From the NCBI RefSeq assembly GCF_002368035.1, contig NZ_AP018223.1, positions 970,449 through 1,034,448 of the forward strand: a DNA stretch of 64,000 bases, given 5' to 3'. Each line of letters opens with the position of its first letter. The first letter of the stretch is position 1. Made by a program: the position numbers and the translations under genes. This stretch comes from Nostoc linckia NIES-25 (GTDB taxonomy: Bacteria; Cyanobacteriota; Cyanobacteriia; Cyanobacteriales; Nostocaceae). This document shows positions 43,960-51,514 of this stretch, piece after piece. The notes under the pieces were generated by a model that was not told the DNA's origin, did not search any database, and worked only from the letters and a program-made list of their open reading frames with translations.

Positions 43960-45258
43960 ATGAGCATTCACGAAGTATTTATGCCGGCGTTGAGTTCCAC
44001 CATGACCGAAGGCAAAATAGTCTCCTGGGTGAAATCGCCAGGGGACAAAGTGGAAAAAGGCGAAACAGTGGTGGTTGTAGAGTCAGATAAGGCTGATATG
44101 GATGTAGAAACCTTTTATGAAGGGTTTCTTGCCCATATCATAGTGCAAGCTGGTGAAACTGCCCCGGTAGGATCTGCGATCGCCTTCATTGCCGAAACCG
44201 AAGCTGAAATCGAAACTGCGAAATCTCTTGCCAATTCTGGCGGTGCTGCTGCTGCTAGTCCTTCTCCCGAACCAGTACCTGTGGCTGCTTCCGTTGGAAT
44301 TCCTACTTTGGCGTCTCAAAACGGCTCTAACCATCGCGAAGGAAGACTTGTAGCTTCACCCCGTGCCCGCAAGTTAGCCAAAGAACTCAAAGTTGATTTG
44401 ACTTCACTCCAAGGCAGTGGCCCCTACGGTCGCATTGTTGCCGAAGATGTGGAAGCAGTTGTTAATAAAGGCAAGCAACCCGCCCCCACTCCACTTGCTG
44501 CCCCACCAACACCAATTACCCCAGTAGCGCCCCCCGCACCACCGACACCACCAGCCGCACCCACACCAGCCGTGGCAGCTGTTCCTGGTTCAATCGTGCC
44601 TCTAACTACCTTCCAAAATGCGGTAGTACGGAACATGGTAGCTAGTCTATCTGTGCCTGTATTCCGTGTTGGTTACACCATTACCACTGATGAGTTAGAC
44701 AAACTTTATAAACAAATTAAATCCAAAGGCGTAACAATGACGGCGCTACTGGCGAAAGCTGTAGCGGTAACATTACAAAAACACCCACTTTTGAACGCTA
44801 GCTACTCAGACCAAGGTATTGTTTATCATTCTGATATCAACATTTCTGTAGCTGTGGCAATGGATGATGGCGGATTAATTACACCTGTACTGCAAAATGC
44901 AGACGCAGTGGATATTTATTCTCTATCGCGTAATTGGAAGTCTTTAGTAGAGCGTGCCAGAACAAAACAACTACAACCCCAAGAATATAACAGCGGTACT
45001 TTTACCTTGTCCAATTTAGGGATGTTTGGCGTAGATAAATTTGATGCGATTTTACCACCAGGACAAGGTTCAATTTTAGCGATCGGTGCATCCCGCCCGC
45101 AAGTGGTAGCAACACCCGACGGTTTATTTGCCGTGCGCCAACAAATGCAAGTAAATATTACTTCAGACCACCGGATTATTTACGGTGCCCATGCTGCGGC
45201 ATTCTTGCAAGATTTGGCGAAATTGATTGAGACAAATACTCACTCTTTGACACTGTAA
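43960..45258 (+). CDS. Pyruvate dehydrogenase complex E2, dihydrolipoamide acetyltransferase
   Basis: A 432-aa E2 subunit. The lipoyl domain (1-78) carries the lipoylated Lys in ESDKADMDVE (about 43). The E3-binding peripheral domain follows at about 128-165 (ASPRARKLAKELKVDL, GSGPYGRIVAEDV). A Pro/Ala-rich linker at about 170-210 leads to the catalytic acyltransferase domain (about 215-432), with the active-site His in TSDHRIIYGAHAAAFL. That is the DHRxxYG variant seen in cyanobacterial and chloroplast E2 rather than DHRxxDG. It transfers acetyl groups to CoA in pyruvate oxidation. Transcribed alone. Confidence 0.93.
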   Translation: MSIHEVFMPALSSTMTEGKIVSWVKSPGDKVEKGETVVVVESDKADMDVETFYEGFLAHIIVQAGETAPVGSAIAFIAETEAEIETAKSLANSGGAAAASPSPEPVPVAASVGIPTLASQNGSNHREGRLVASPRARKLAKELKVDLTSLQGSGPYGRIVAEDVEAVVNKGKQPAPTPLAAPPTPITPVAPPAPPTPPAAPTPAVAAVPGSIVPLTTFQNAVVRNMVASLSVPVFRVGYTITTDELDKLYKQIKSKGVTMTALLAKAVAVTLQKHPLLNASYSDQGIVYHSDINISVAVAMDDGGLITPVLQNADAVDIYSLSRNWKSLVERARTKQLQPQEYNSGTFTLSNLGMFGVDKFDAILPPGQGSILAIGASRPQVVATPDGLFAVRQQMQVNITSDHRIIYGAHAAAFLQDLAKLIETNTHSLTL

Positions 45259-45311
45259 TTTTGAAACGCCAGATTTAAACGTTAGCAGTATCAGAGAAAT
45301 AGTTTGCCGAT

Positions 45312-45340
45312 GTAGAGACGTTGCATTGCAACGTCTCTAC
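45312..45340. repeat. GTAGAGACGTTGCA palindrome, copy 3
   Basis: Two 14-base arms around one T, the longest of three copies in the window (others at 8701 and 18,357). It lies 54 bases after the E2 stop and may end its transcript. Confidence 0.8.
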
Positions 45341-45545
45341 CAACCATTTTGTGGATAAACGAGGGATCTAACTTTCATTCGCCAGCCGCATCCTCTTCGG
45401 TGATGAGTTCCCTAGATATATAGAGGAGTTAGATTATTCCGTTTTTTGTGGAACTGGAACTACTACAATTACTATTGATGCTAGATAATGGGGAAGCTTT
45501 GACATTTATTTGCCAATCTAGCCCTGGAAACAAGAACTAACAATT

Positions 45546-47333
45546 ATGCGAACTCACTATTGCGGCGAAGTCCGAAAAGAACATATTGGAGAAACTGTTA
45601 CCTTTTACGGATGGGTAGACCGTCGCCGCGATCATGGGGGCGTGATATTTTTAGATTTACGCGATCGCTCTGGCATTGTTCAAATCGTCAGCGATCCGCA
45701 ACGCACCCCCGATTCTTACGAACAGGCAAATGCCCTGCGAAATGAATATGTTGTCCAAATCGTTGGTAGGGTAACCCAACGCCCCCAAGAATCCTTAAAT
45801 CCCCGTCTACCTACAGGTGAAGTAGAAATTTACGCAGATAAAATTCAACTACTCAACGCTGTCCGCAAACAATTACCTTTCCAAGTTTCGGTAGCTGACA
45901 GCGAAACAGTACGGGAAGATTTACGGCTGAAATATCGCTATTTAGATTTGCGACGCGAACGCATGGCAAAAAATTTGCAGCTGCGTCATCAAATTGTCAA
46001 AGCCATGCGCCGTTACCTGGAAGATTTGGAAGGTTTCATCGAAGCCGAAACTCCAATACTTACCCGTTCTACTCCCGAAGGTGCCAGAGATTATATCCTA
46101 CCCAGCCGCGTCAACCCTGGTGAATGGTTTGCTCTACCACAATCACCACAGCTATTTAAACAATTGCTGATGGTATCCGGCTTGGATAGATATTATCAAA
46201 TTGCCCGTTGCTTCCGGGATGAAGACTTACGCGCCGACAGACAACCAGAATTCACCCAGTTGGACATGGAAATGAGTTTCATGTCCCAAGAAGAAATTAT
46301 CGAACTCAACGAAAAGTTAGTTTGCCATATCTTCAAAACGGTTAAGGGCATTGAATTACAACGGCCTTTTCCCCGTCTCACCTACGCCGAAGGAATGGAA
46401 CGCTACGGTAGCGATAAACCAGATACCCGTTATGGTTTGGAATTAGTCAACGTCTCGGATATCGTCAAAGACTCTGGTTTTAAAGTCTTTCGAGACACTG
46501 TGATTAATGGTGGTGTCGTCAAAATCCTACCCATTCCCAACGGTAACGATGTAATTTCTAATGTCCGCATTAAACCAGGTGGAGATATATTCAGAGAAGC
46601 CAGCGAAGCCGGCGCTAAAGGTTTAGCTTATATCCGGGTGAGAGACGATGGCGAAATTGACACCATTGGCGCAATTAAAGATAACCTCAGCGAAGAACAA
46701 AAACAGGAAATTCTCCGACGCACAGGTGCCAAAGCTGGACATTTGTTATTGTTCGGGGCTGGCGATGCTGCCACCGTTAATAAAACTTTAGATAGATTGC
46801 GGCAAGTTATTGCTAGGGAATTTGGATTAATCGATCCAGAAAAAATTAACTTGCTGTGGATTACAGATTTCCCCATGTTTGAGTGGAACGCCGACGAAAA
46901 ACGCCTCGAAGCACTGCACCACCCGTTTACAGCACCCCACCCTGATGATTTGAGCGACTTAAAAACAGCACGCGCCCAAGCTTACGACTTGGTACTCAAC
47001 GGCGTGGAAGTTGGCGGCGGAAGTCTGCGGATTTATCAGCGAGAAATTCAACAACAGGTGTTCGATGCGATCGGTTTGTCTCCTGAAGAAGCACAAAATA
47101 AATTTGGCTTTTTGTTGGAAGCATTTGAATATGGTACACCGCCTCATGGTGGCATCGCCTACGGTTTAGACCGTTTAGTAATGTTGCTAGCTGGGGAAGA
47201 ATCCATTCGCGATGTGATTGCTTTTCCAAAGACGCAACAAGCCCGTTGTTTGTTAACAGATGCACCTTCTGGCGTAGATGCCAAGCAACTCAAAGAATTA
47301 CACGTTGCTTCGACATATAAGCCCAAATCGTAA
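45546..47333 (+). CDS. aspS: Aspartyl-tRNA synthetase
   Basis: This 595-aa class II synthetase is of the bacterial type. The N-terminal OB-fold anticodon domain (1-105) has VTFYGWVDRRRDHGGVIFLD. Catalytic motif 2 is FRDEDLRADRQPEFTQLDME (about 215-235). A GAD insertion domain lies at about 290-410 (GGDIFREASEAGAKGLAYIR). Motif 3 is GGIAYGLDRLVMLL (about 535-548). It charges tRNA-Asp; the bacterial-type enzyme may also charge tRNA-Asn in organisms that use the amidotransferase route. It is complete and transcribed alone. Confidence 0.97.
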   Translation: MRTHYCGEVRKEHIGETVTFYGWVDRRRDHGGVIFLDLRDRSGIVQIVSDPQRTPDSYEQANALRNEYVVQIVGRVTQRPQESLNPRLPTGEVEIYADKIQLLNAVRKQLPFQVSVADSETVREDLRLKYRYLDLRRERMAKNLQLRHQIVKAMRRYLEDLEGFIEAETPILTRSTPEGARDYILPSRVNPGEWFALPQSPQLFKQLLMVSGLDRYYQIARCFRDEDLRADRQPEFTQLDMEMSFMSQEEIIELNEKLVCHIFKTVKGIELQRPFPRLTYAEGMERYGSDKPDTRYGLELVNVSDIVKDSGFKVFRDTVINGGVVKILPIPNGNDVISNVRIKPGGDIFREASEAGAKGLAYIRVRDDGEIDTIGAIKDNLSEEQKQEILRRTGAKAGHLLLFGAGDAATVNKTLDRLRQVIAREFGLIDPEKINLLWITDFPMFEWNADEKRLEALHHPFTAPHPDDLSDLKTARAQAYDLVLNGVEVGGGSLRIYQREIQQQVFDAIGLSPEEAQNKFGFLLEAFEYGTPPHGGIAYGLDRLVMLLAGEESIRDVIAFPKTQQARCLLTDAPSGVDAKQLKELHVASTYKPKS

Positions 47334-47361
47334 TCAAAACAAAAGGTAAGCAAAAAAATCA

Positions 47362-47440
47362 GTAGGGTGTGTTATGCCGCAGGCTAACGCACCACTAGTA
47401 AATTAAGGTGCGTTATGAAGACGGCAATAACGCAGTCTAC
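47362..47440. repeat. GTAGGGTGTGTTATGCC repeat
   Basis: An inverted repeat of GTAGGGTGTGTTATGCCG..AACGCACC with GGTGCGTTAT..GCAGTCTAC, 28 bases after the aspS stop. Related copies lie at about 47,978-48,036 and 48,898-48,974. Confidence 0.75.
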
Positions 47441-47478
47441 AGTACTTGATACAGTACGCGACTCATACTTATTTTTTA

Positions 47479-47676
47479 TCAAAATGCTTTTGGTAATCCT
47501 GCTTGTTTCAAAACAGCATTAGCAGTATGACGCGACTTGATAGAACCATCTACTACAAACCGATGGTCTGAAATTGGACTATACCAAATTTCATGGTCTC
47601 CCTTGCCTTGTCTTTCAAAGTAACAACCAGCTTCAGTAAGAATCTTTTTCAATTCAGCAGTAAAAGACGCACCCAT
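47479..47676 (-). CDS. hicA: HicA-family mRNA interferase toxin
   Basis: The 65-aa protein has the double-stranded-RNA-binding-like HicA fold, with the catalytic His in GKGDHEIWYSP (about 27) and the closing motif SRHTANAVLKQAGL. HicA toxins cut mRNA independently of ribosomes when released from their antitoxin. The start codon follows the antitoxin stop by 3 bases, so both are on one mRNA with the antitoxin first. Confidence 0.9.
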   Translation of the reverse strand: MGASFTAELKKILTEAGCYFERQGKGDHEIWYSPISDHRFVVDGSIKSRHTANAVLKQAGLPKAF

Positions 47677-47679
47677 TTA

Positions 47680-47922
47680 TCAAGCCACCTGAATTAACTC
47701 TTGTCGATGGCTGATTAACTCAAAAGTAATTGAGCCTACATAGTCAGAGCGTATTATTCCATTCAGAACAATAAGTTCTGGAATCATTACTCGAAGCTTT
47801 TCCGTGAGAATTTCTATACTAGAAGCTTCTGTTGCTAATCCTGGCACATCTGAGCTAATTGCAACCCAAACTTCAGCATCTTTATCCCAAAATGCTTCGA
47901 CTTTAAACGTCATTTGTGTCAT
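47680..47922 (-). CDS. DUF1902/HicB-like antitoxin
   Basis: An ATG at 47,922 gives 80 aa; a TTG at 47,928 is an alternative. FKVEAFWDKDAEVWVAISSD and VPGLATEASSIEILTEKL are typical of the DUF1902/HicB partial RNase H fold that covers HicA. There is no C-terminal DNA-binding domain, unlike classical HicB. It is the likely antitoxin of the adjacent HicA, 3 bases downstream. Confidence 0.85.
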   Translation of the reverse strand: MTQMTFKVEAFWDKDAEVWVAISSDVPGLATEASSIEILTEKLRVMIPELIVLNGIIRSDYVGSITFELISHRQELIQVA

Positions 47923-47977
47923 TATCAAGCGTTTTGTCGAATTTGCAACGGTAGTTATATTTTACAGCAGCTTTTAG

Positions 47978-48036
47978 AAGTAACGTGTGTTATGCCTTAG
48001 ACTAATCCACCACCAGCAAATTAAGGTGCGTTACGA
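47978..48036. repeat. Diverged copy of the GTGTGTTATGCC repeat
   Basis: GTGTGTTATGCCTTAGAC.. with AAGGTGCGTTACGAAGAC, matching the copy at 47,362 in both arms but with more substitutions. Confidence 0.6.
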
Positions 48037-48041
48037 AGACA

Positions 48042-48404
48042 TCAACTTTTATTACTGACTTCATAACTAGTAGTTACCTTCCGTTCATGTTCTAAACTTT
48101 TATCTCGATTTTGGAACTCATCTAACAACCGATAAAAAGTATTAAAACCCTCTTGTTCATTCCCACAGTGGAGCATGATAATTTTTGCCCAAGAATTAGA
48201 AGTTGACACATGATATTTTTTTTGTACCCAAGACTGAAACTCTCGATAAAAATCCATTTCCTCCTCAGTTGCTTTAACTCCTAATTCTCTTAAAGCAGTT
48301 TTAAAACCAACTAAAAAATGAAACAAATCGCTAACAGAAGCATGCCCAATATACATTCCTGGTTTAGATTTTATTTTTTGCAATATTTCAAATAATTTGC
48401 TCAT
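48042..48404 (-). CDS. Putative immunity-type protein, 120 aa
   Basis: A soluble helical protein that opens with FEILQKIKSKPGMYIG. The KPGMYIG phrase belongs to a widespread hypothetical family often placed beside polymorphic-toxin genes. It continues with SWVQKKYHVSTSNSWAKIIM and ends with FYRLLDEFQNR. It lies 95 bases downstream of the papain-fold toxin-like gene on the same strand, the usual toxin-then-immunity order. The immunity role is inferred from this order; no binding residues are known to me. Confidence 0.65.
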   Translation of the reverse strand: MSKLFEILQKIKSKPGMYIGHASVSDLFHFLVGFKTALRELGVKATEEEMDFYREFQSWVQKKYHVSTSNSWAKIIMLHCGNEQEGFNTFYRLLDEFQNRDKSLEHERKVTTSYEVSNKS

Positions 48405-48499
48405 CTTAATTTTTCCTATCAGTTACTAATATTTCAATTCTAAAGCTCATCTAGATAATCAATCAAAAACTCTCCGCCAGGACATTGAAAATCATTTAG

Positions 48500-48799
48500 C
48501 TAATCCTCTTTAGTCAGCCCCTCTGTAGAAAGATTATCAAAAATTCTGTCTTTCACCTCTACTCCGTAATGAATCCCATTCAGTGTAATTGAATCGGTTA
48601 TTCCCTGATTTTCTAAGCGTATACTAATTATATAATCCTCACCATAAGCAGTTTGAATTTTAACAATTCTGCTATTAATACTATTTTCTTTTAACCACTG
48701 CATGATAGCAGTAGCACATTCGTCACATTTATAGATTTCAAACTGTCTAACTATTTTCCCGACTTCCTGATAAATCTCCTCATCAGATAACTGACTCAC
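48500..48799 (-). CDS. Papain-fold toxin-like protein, 99 aa
   Basis: The protein matches the short papain-fold toxin domain found at C-termini of polymorphic toxins. A candidate Cys is in KCDECATAIMQWL (about 24-30), the His in NGIHYGVEV (about 78) and the Asp in RIFDNLS (about 88), giving a Cys-His-Asp order. Here it is free-standing, without the large delivery part or trafficking domain. It may be an orphan toxin tip or a toxin of a TA-like pair with the downstream 120-aa protein. Catalytic activity is not shown. Confidence 0.65.
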   Translation of the reverse strand: MSQLSDEEIYQEVGKIVRQFEIYKCDECATAIMQWLKENSINSRIVKIQTAYGEDYIISIRLENQGITDSITLNGIHYGVEVKDRIFDNLSTEGLTKED

Positions 48800-48897
48800 C
48801 TACTTACCTCGACATATAATCAATGCACAAATAATAGTACTATCAGTTAGTCTTGGCGATCGCTGATTAATTCAAAAATAATTCCGCTTAGATAGTG

Positions 48898-48974
48898 GTA
48901 GGGTGTGTTATGCCGTAGGCTAACGCACCTTGAATTCTTGACGGTGCGTTGCGCTGCGCGACAACACACCCTAC
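48898..48974. repeat. GTAGGGTGTGTTATGCC repeat, well-conserved copy
   Basis: GTAGGGTGTGTTATGCCGTA at 48,898 and ACAACACACCCTAC ending 48,974 form inverted ends around GGCTAACGCACC..GGTGCGTTGCG. It lies between the toxin gene and the retron. Confidence 0.8.
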
Positions 48975-49084
48975 ATTTCAATTTCTAATTTAGTCATTTT
49001 CACCGAATATTTTGAGAACATTTGCCTGTAAGATAACCTAATGGTATGTCTAATTCATTTATAACCAATGATTCTTTAGACAAA

Positions 49085-49235
49085 TCACTTGTATCACTTG
49101 CGGGAATAAGTATTGATTTCCGTTGTTGATCCTGCGACGGTGTATTTCACGGTCAGCTTTACGAGGCTTTTAAACTTTTAAATTGCCTTTAGATCCTTAT
49201 CCGAATAGGCGAGAATACACCCGCAAGTGATATTT
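49085..49235 (+). ncRNA. Retron msr-msd RNA (predicted)
   Basis: The a1 segment ATCACTTGCGGG (49,093-49,104) is the exact reverse complement of the a2 segment CCCGCAAGTGAT (49,220-49,231). Between them lies an msr-like stem-loop, CCGTTG-TTGATCCTG-CGACGG (49,120-49,140). A long msd hairpin has base GGTGTATT (49,139-49,146) with AATACACC (49,214-49,221) and inner GCCT/AGGC pairing (49,185-49,210). A T-run follows a2. The RNA lies 105 bases before a reverse transcriptase with retron-specific motifs. This order and the a1/a2 pairing are the hallmarks of a retron template. The branching G and the msr/msd border cannot be fixed from sequence alone. Confidence 0.75.
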
Positions 49236-49336
49236 TTTTATTTCCAATCAGATAAAATACCATGATATGTGTGTCTAGGCTAAATTTAAATATCGTTGTT
49301 ACATCGCTTAAAAGATAGCCGATTAAGAATAATTTA

Positions 49337-50416
49337 TTGGACAAAGTGAAAAAAAACTCTCAGTTGCTTCTCACAGATAGCCCAGAATCTTTACGAGAGA
49401 AATTTTACTCTCTTAAACAACCAATGGATATAGCTGACCTTTTAGAAGTTTCCTATCCTCGTCTTGTTTATCATATATACCTTGTTGAACCTGATAAACG
49501 TTATAAAACTTTTGAAATACCTAAAAAATCTGGTGGTATTCGTCAGATATCAACTCCGATAACTGCACTTAAAATTATTCAGAAAAAACTTAATCAAGTC
49601 TTACAAACAGTGTATGAGGCAAAACCATCAGTACATGGGTTTGTGACAGGGAAAAATATTGTAACTAATGCTCAAGCTCATACTAAAAAACGCTATGTTC
49701 TCAATCTTGATTTAACTGATTTTTTTTCGTCAATTAATTTTGGTCGAGTCCGGGGTATGTTTATGGCTACACCTTATGGTTTACATCCAGATGTAGCGAC
49801 AGTTTTAGCACAGATTTGTTGTCATAATAATCAGTTACCTCAAGGTGCACCAACTTCACCCATCGTGACTAATATGATTTGTGCCAAGATGGATAGTCAA
49901 TTGCAACGTTTAGCTAAAGAGTACAAGGTGACTTATACAAGATATGCAGATGATATTACTTTCTCAACCACTTTACCTAAATTTCCTGAAGAATTAGCGT
50001 ATATAGTAGCTGAAGAAGATGTAGATAAAATCTTGATAGGTAATAGATTATTATCAATTATTAATGATAACGGGTTTGAGGTAAATAATCATAAAAATCG
50101 GCTGCAACTCAAAGGTAATCATCAAGAAGTAACGGGGTTAACAACTAATCTGTTTCCTAATGTTGACCGAAATTATGTGCGTCAGGTTCGTGCCATGCTT
50201 CATGCTTGGGCTAAATTTGGACTTGAGGCTGCGGAAAAAGAGTATCAAGAAAATTATGATTTTCAGTCAAGATTATCTACGAAAGAAAAACCAAATTTTC
50301 GACAGATATTGAGAGGAAAAATAGAGTTTATTGGTATGGTCAAGGGAACGAATGATTCTATCTATAACAAATATTTAAATCAATATCAGTTACTTTCAAA
50401 CTTAATAATTAATTAG
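49337..50416 (+). CDS. Retron-type reverse transcriptase
   Basis: 359 aa from a TTG at 49,337; the first ATG (49,424) would remove 29 residues. The RT domain has KTFEIPKKSGGIRQISTP, the retron-specific NAQAH (residues 111-115, NAxxH motif), NLDLTDFFSSI with the first catalytic Asp, LPQGAPTSP (168-175), the active site YADD (203-206) and EVTGLTTN with the VTG motif (265-267). NAxxH and VTG separate it from group II intron and DGR enzymes. There is no maturase or endonuclease domain. It should copy the upstream msr-msd RNA into msDNA, and with its partner act in phage defence. The effector gene follows after 23 bases. Confidence 0.92.
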   Translation: MDKVKKNSQLLLTDSPESLREKFYSLKQPMDIADLLEVSYPRLVYHIYLVEPDKRYKTFEIPKKSGGIRQISTPITALKIIQKKLNQVLQTVYEAKPSVHGFVTGKNIVTNAQAHTKKRYVLNLDLTDFFSSINFGRVRGMFMATPYGLHPDVATVLAQICCHNNQLPQGAPTSPIVTNMICAKMDSQLQRLAKEYKVTYTRYADDITFSTTLPKFPEELAYIVAEEDVDKILIGNRLLSIINDNGFEVNNHKNRLQLKGNHQEVTGLTTNLFPNVDRNYVRQVRAMLHAWAKFGLEAAEKEYQENYDFQSRLSTKEKPNFRQILRGKIEFIGMVKGTNDSIYNKYLNQYQLLSNLIIN

Positions 50417-50439
50417 TTGTTATTTGAGAGCGATAATTA

Positions 50440-51318
50440 ATGGATAAAGTAGCTCAAAACTTACTTGAACAAATTAACTGTAATCTTAAAAATATCGCTC
50501 TGTATCTGGATAAATTAACCAGGGAGGAAATTAAGATAGACTCAAAGAAAATACCTCTAATTGATTATTCACAATATATCTGGCTCAATGAATCAAAGAA
50601 TGATGTACTCAGAAAACAACTTGAAGAATATAATAGACAATCAGTTAATGACATCATTAATAATGATTTTGTAGAATTCTGTAGAAAGATATATTTACAA
50701 ATAGAAATCTTGCTTAATTAATTTATAGCCAAAGAATATGGCAACGACAAGACACAAGATCAGTCGTATTATAAAAAGACAAGATTAGCTGATTTTTTTA
50801 AAGTTCTTAATGGTAGCCCAGAAAAATTTAATCCTTATGATTATGAAGAATATAAGATTATGATTAATATCATGGATATCAGAGATGTTGCTAGTCATGG
50901 AGATTGGAACGGTAAATCTATAGAAGAAAGAATTGATGAAGCTAAACATAAAATCAAAATAGGATTTAGAAATCTAGATAAAGATAAAATTACTGAAGAA
51001 AAACTACAAAAAATATTTTTCAAATTCTTAATTCAACCAGACAGAAATATTACTATTCGTAATGATTTTGAGCGAGGATGGGCATATATTACTCTAGGCA
51101 ATTTAAAAAATGAATTTTTAGATGTTGACACAGTTGTGAATGACGTTAAAAGTAATCTAAAAATCTTACAATATCAGTTGGGAAATAAGGTGGAAGTTTT
51201 TGCAGATAATAAACAGCCCCCAAATTACCTTAAAGATTTTTTTAAGCAAAAAGATTATCAAAAAATACACACTACAATGAATTGGTTTATTGAAAAAATA
51301 GGTAACTCTTTAAAATAA
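50440..51318 (+). pseudogene. Retron-associated HEPN-like effector, interrupted by an in-frame TAA
   Basis: One continuous frame of 292 codons before the final stop is broken only by TAA at 50,719-50,721. Before it, 93 residues end in CRKIYLQIEILLN. After it the frame goes on as FIAKEYGNDKTQDQSYY, with coding-like composition, to the stop at 51,316-51,318. The second part contains MDIRDVASHGDW, an R-x4-H motif (Arg codon 50,881, His codon 50,896) of the kind that forms the RNase site in HEPN domains. Its position right after the RT suggests the retron effector. A single change (for example TAT to TAA) would explain the break. The second part alone could start at ATG 50,860. The family was not identified further. 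Confidence 0.6.
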
Positions 51319-51441
51319 AACTTATCTAATAGAAACTCTTCGCAGATTTTTTATCTTTTTTAATACCTTATAATTGACAAGCTAGTTCAGTAATAATACT
51401 ACAATACATAAACTTATAATCTTAATCAGAGAGTCGTACAA

Positions 51442-51474
51442 AAAACGGTAGAGCAATAAATACTCTACCGTTTT
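51442..51474. terminator. Bidirectional terminator between retron and clpC
   Basis: AAAACGGTAGAG (51,442-51,453) pairs perfectly with CTCTACCGTTTT (51,463-51,474), 9-nt loop. T-runs follow on both strands, as expected between convergent genes. Confidence 0.9.
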
Positions 51475-51514
51475 CTAATTTTCAATTTGAGATTAAAATC
51501 CCAAATCTTAAATC

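Noticed and set aside
43584..43967. A 127-codon minus-strand frame before the E2 gene
   Set aside because: It reads through purine-rich repeat units (AEGRGQEAEG) and is a by-product of the repeat.
49337..50416. Group II intron or diversity-generating reverse transcriptase
   Set aside because: No maturase or HNH domain and no intron domain V. NAxxH and VTG motifs plus an upstream a1/a2 RNA fit a retron instead.
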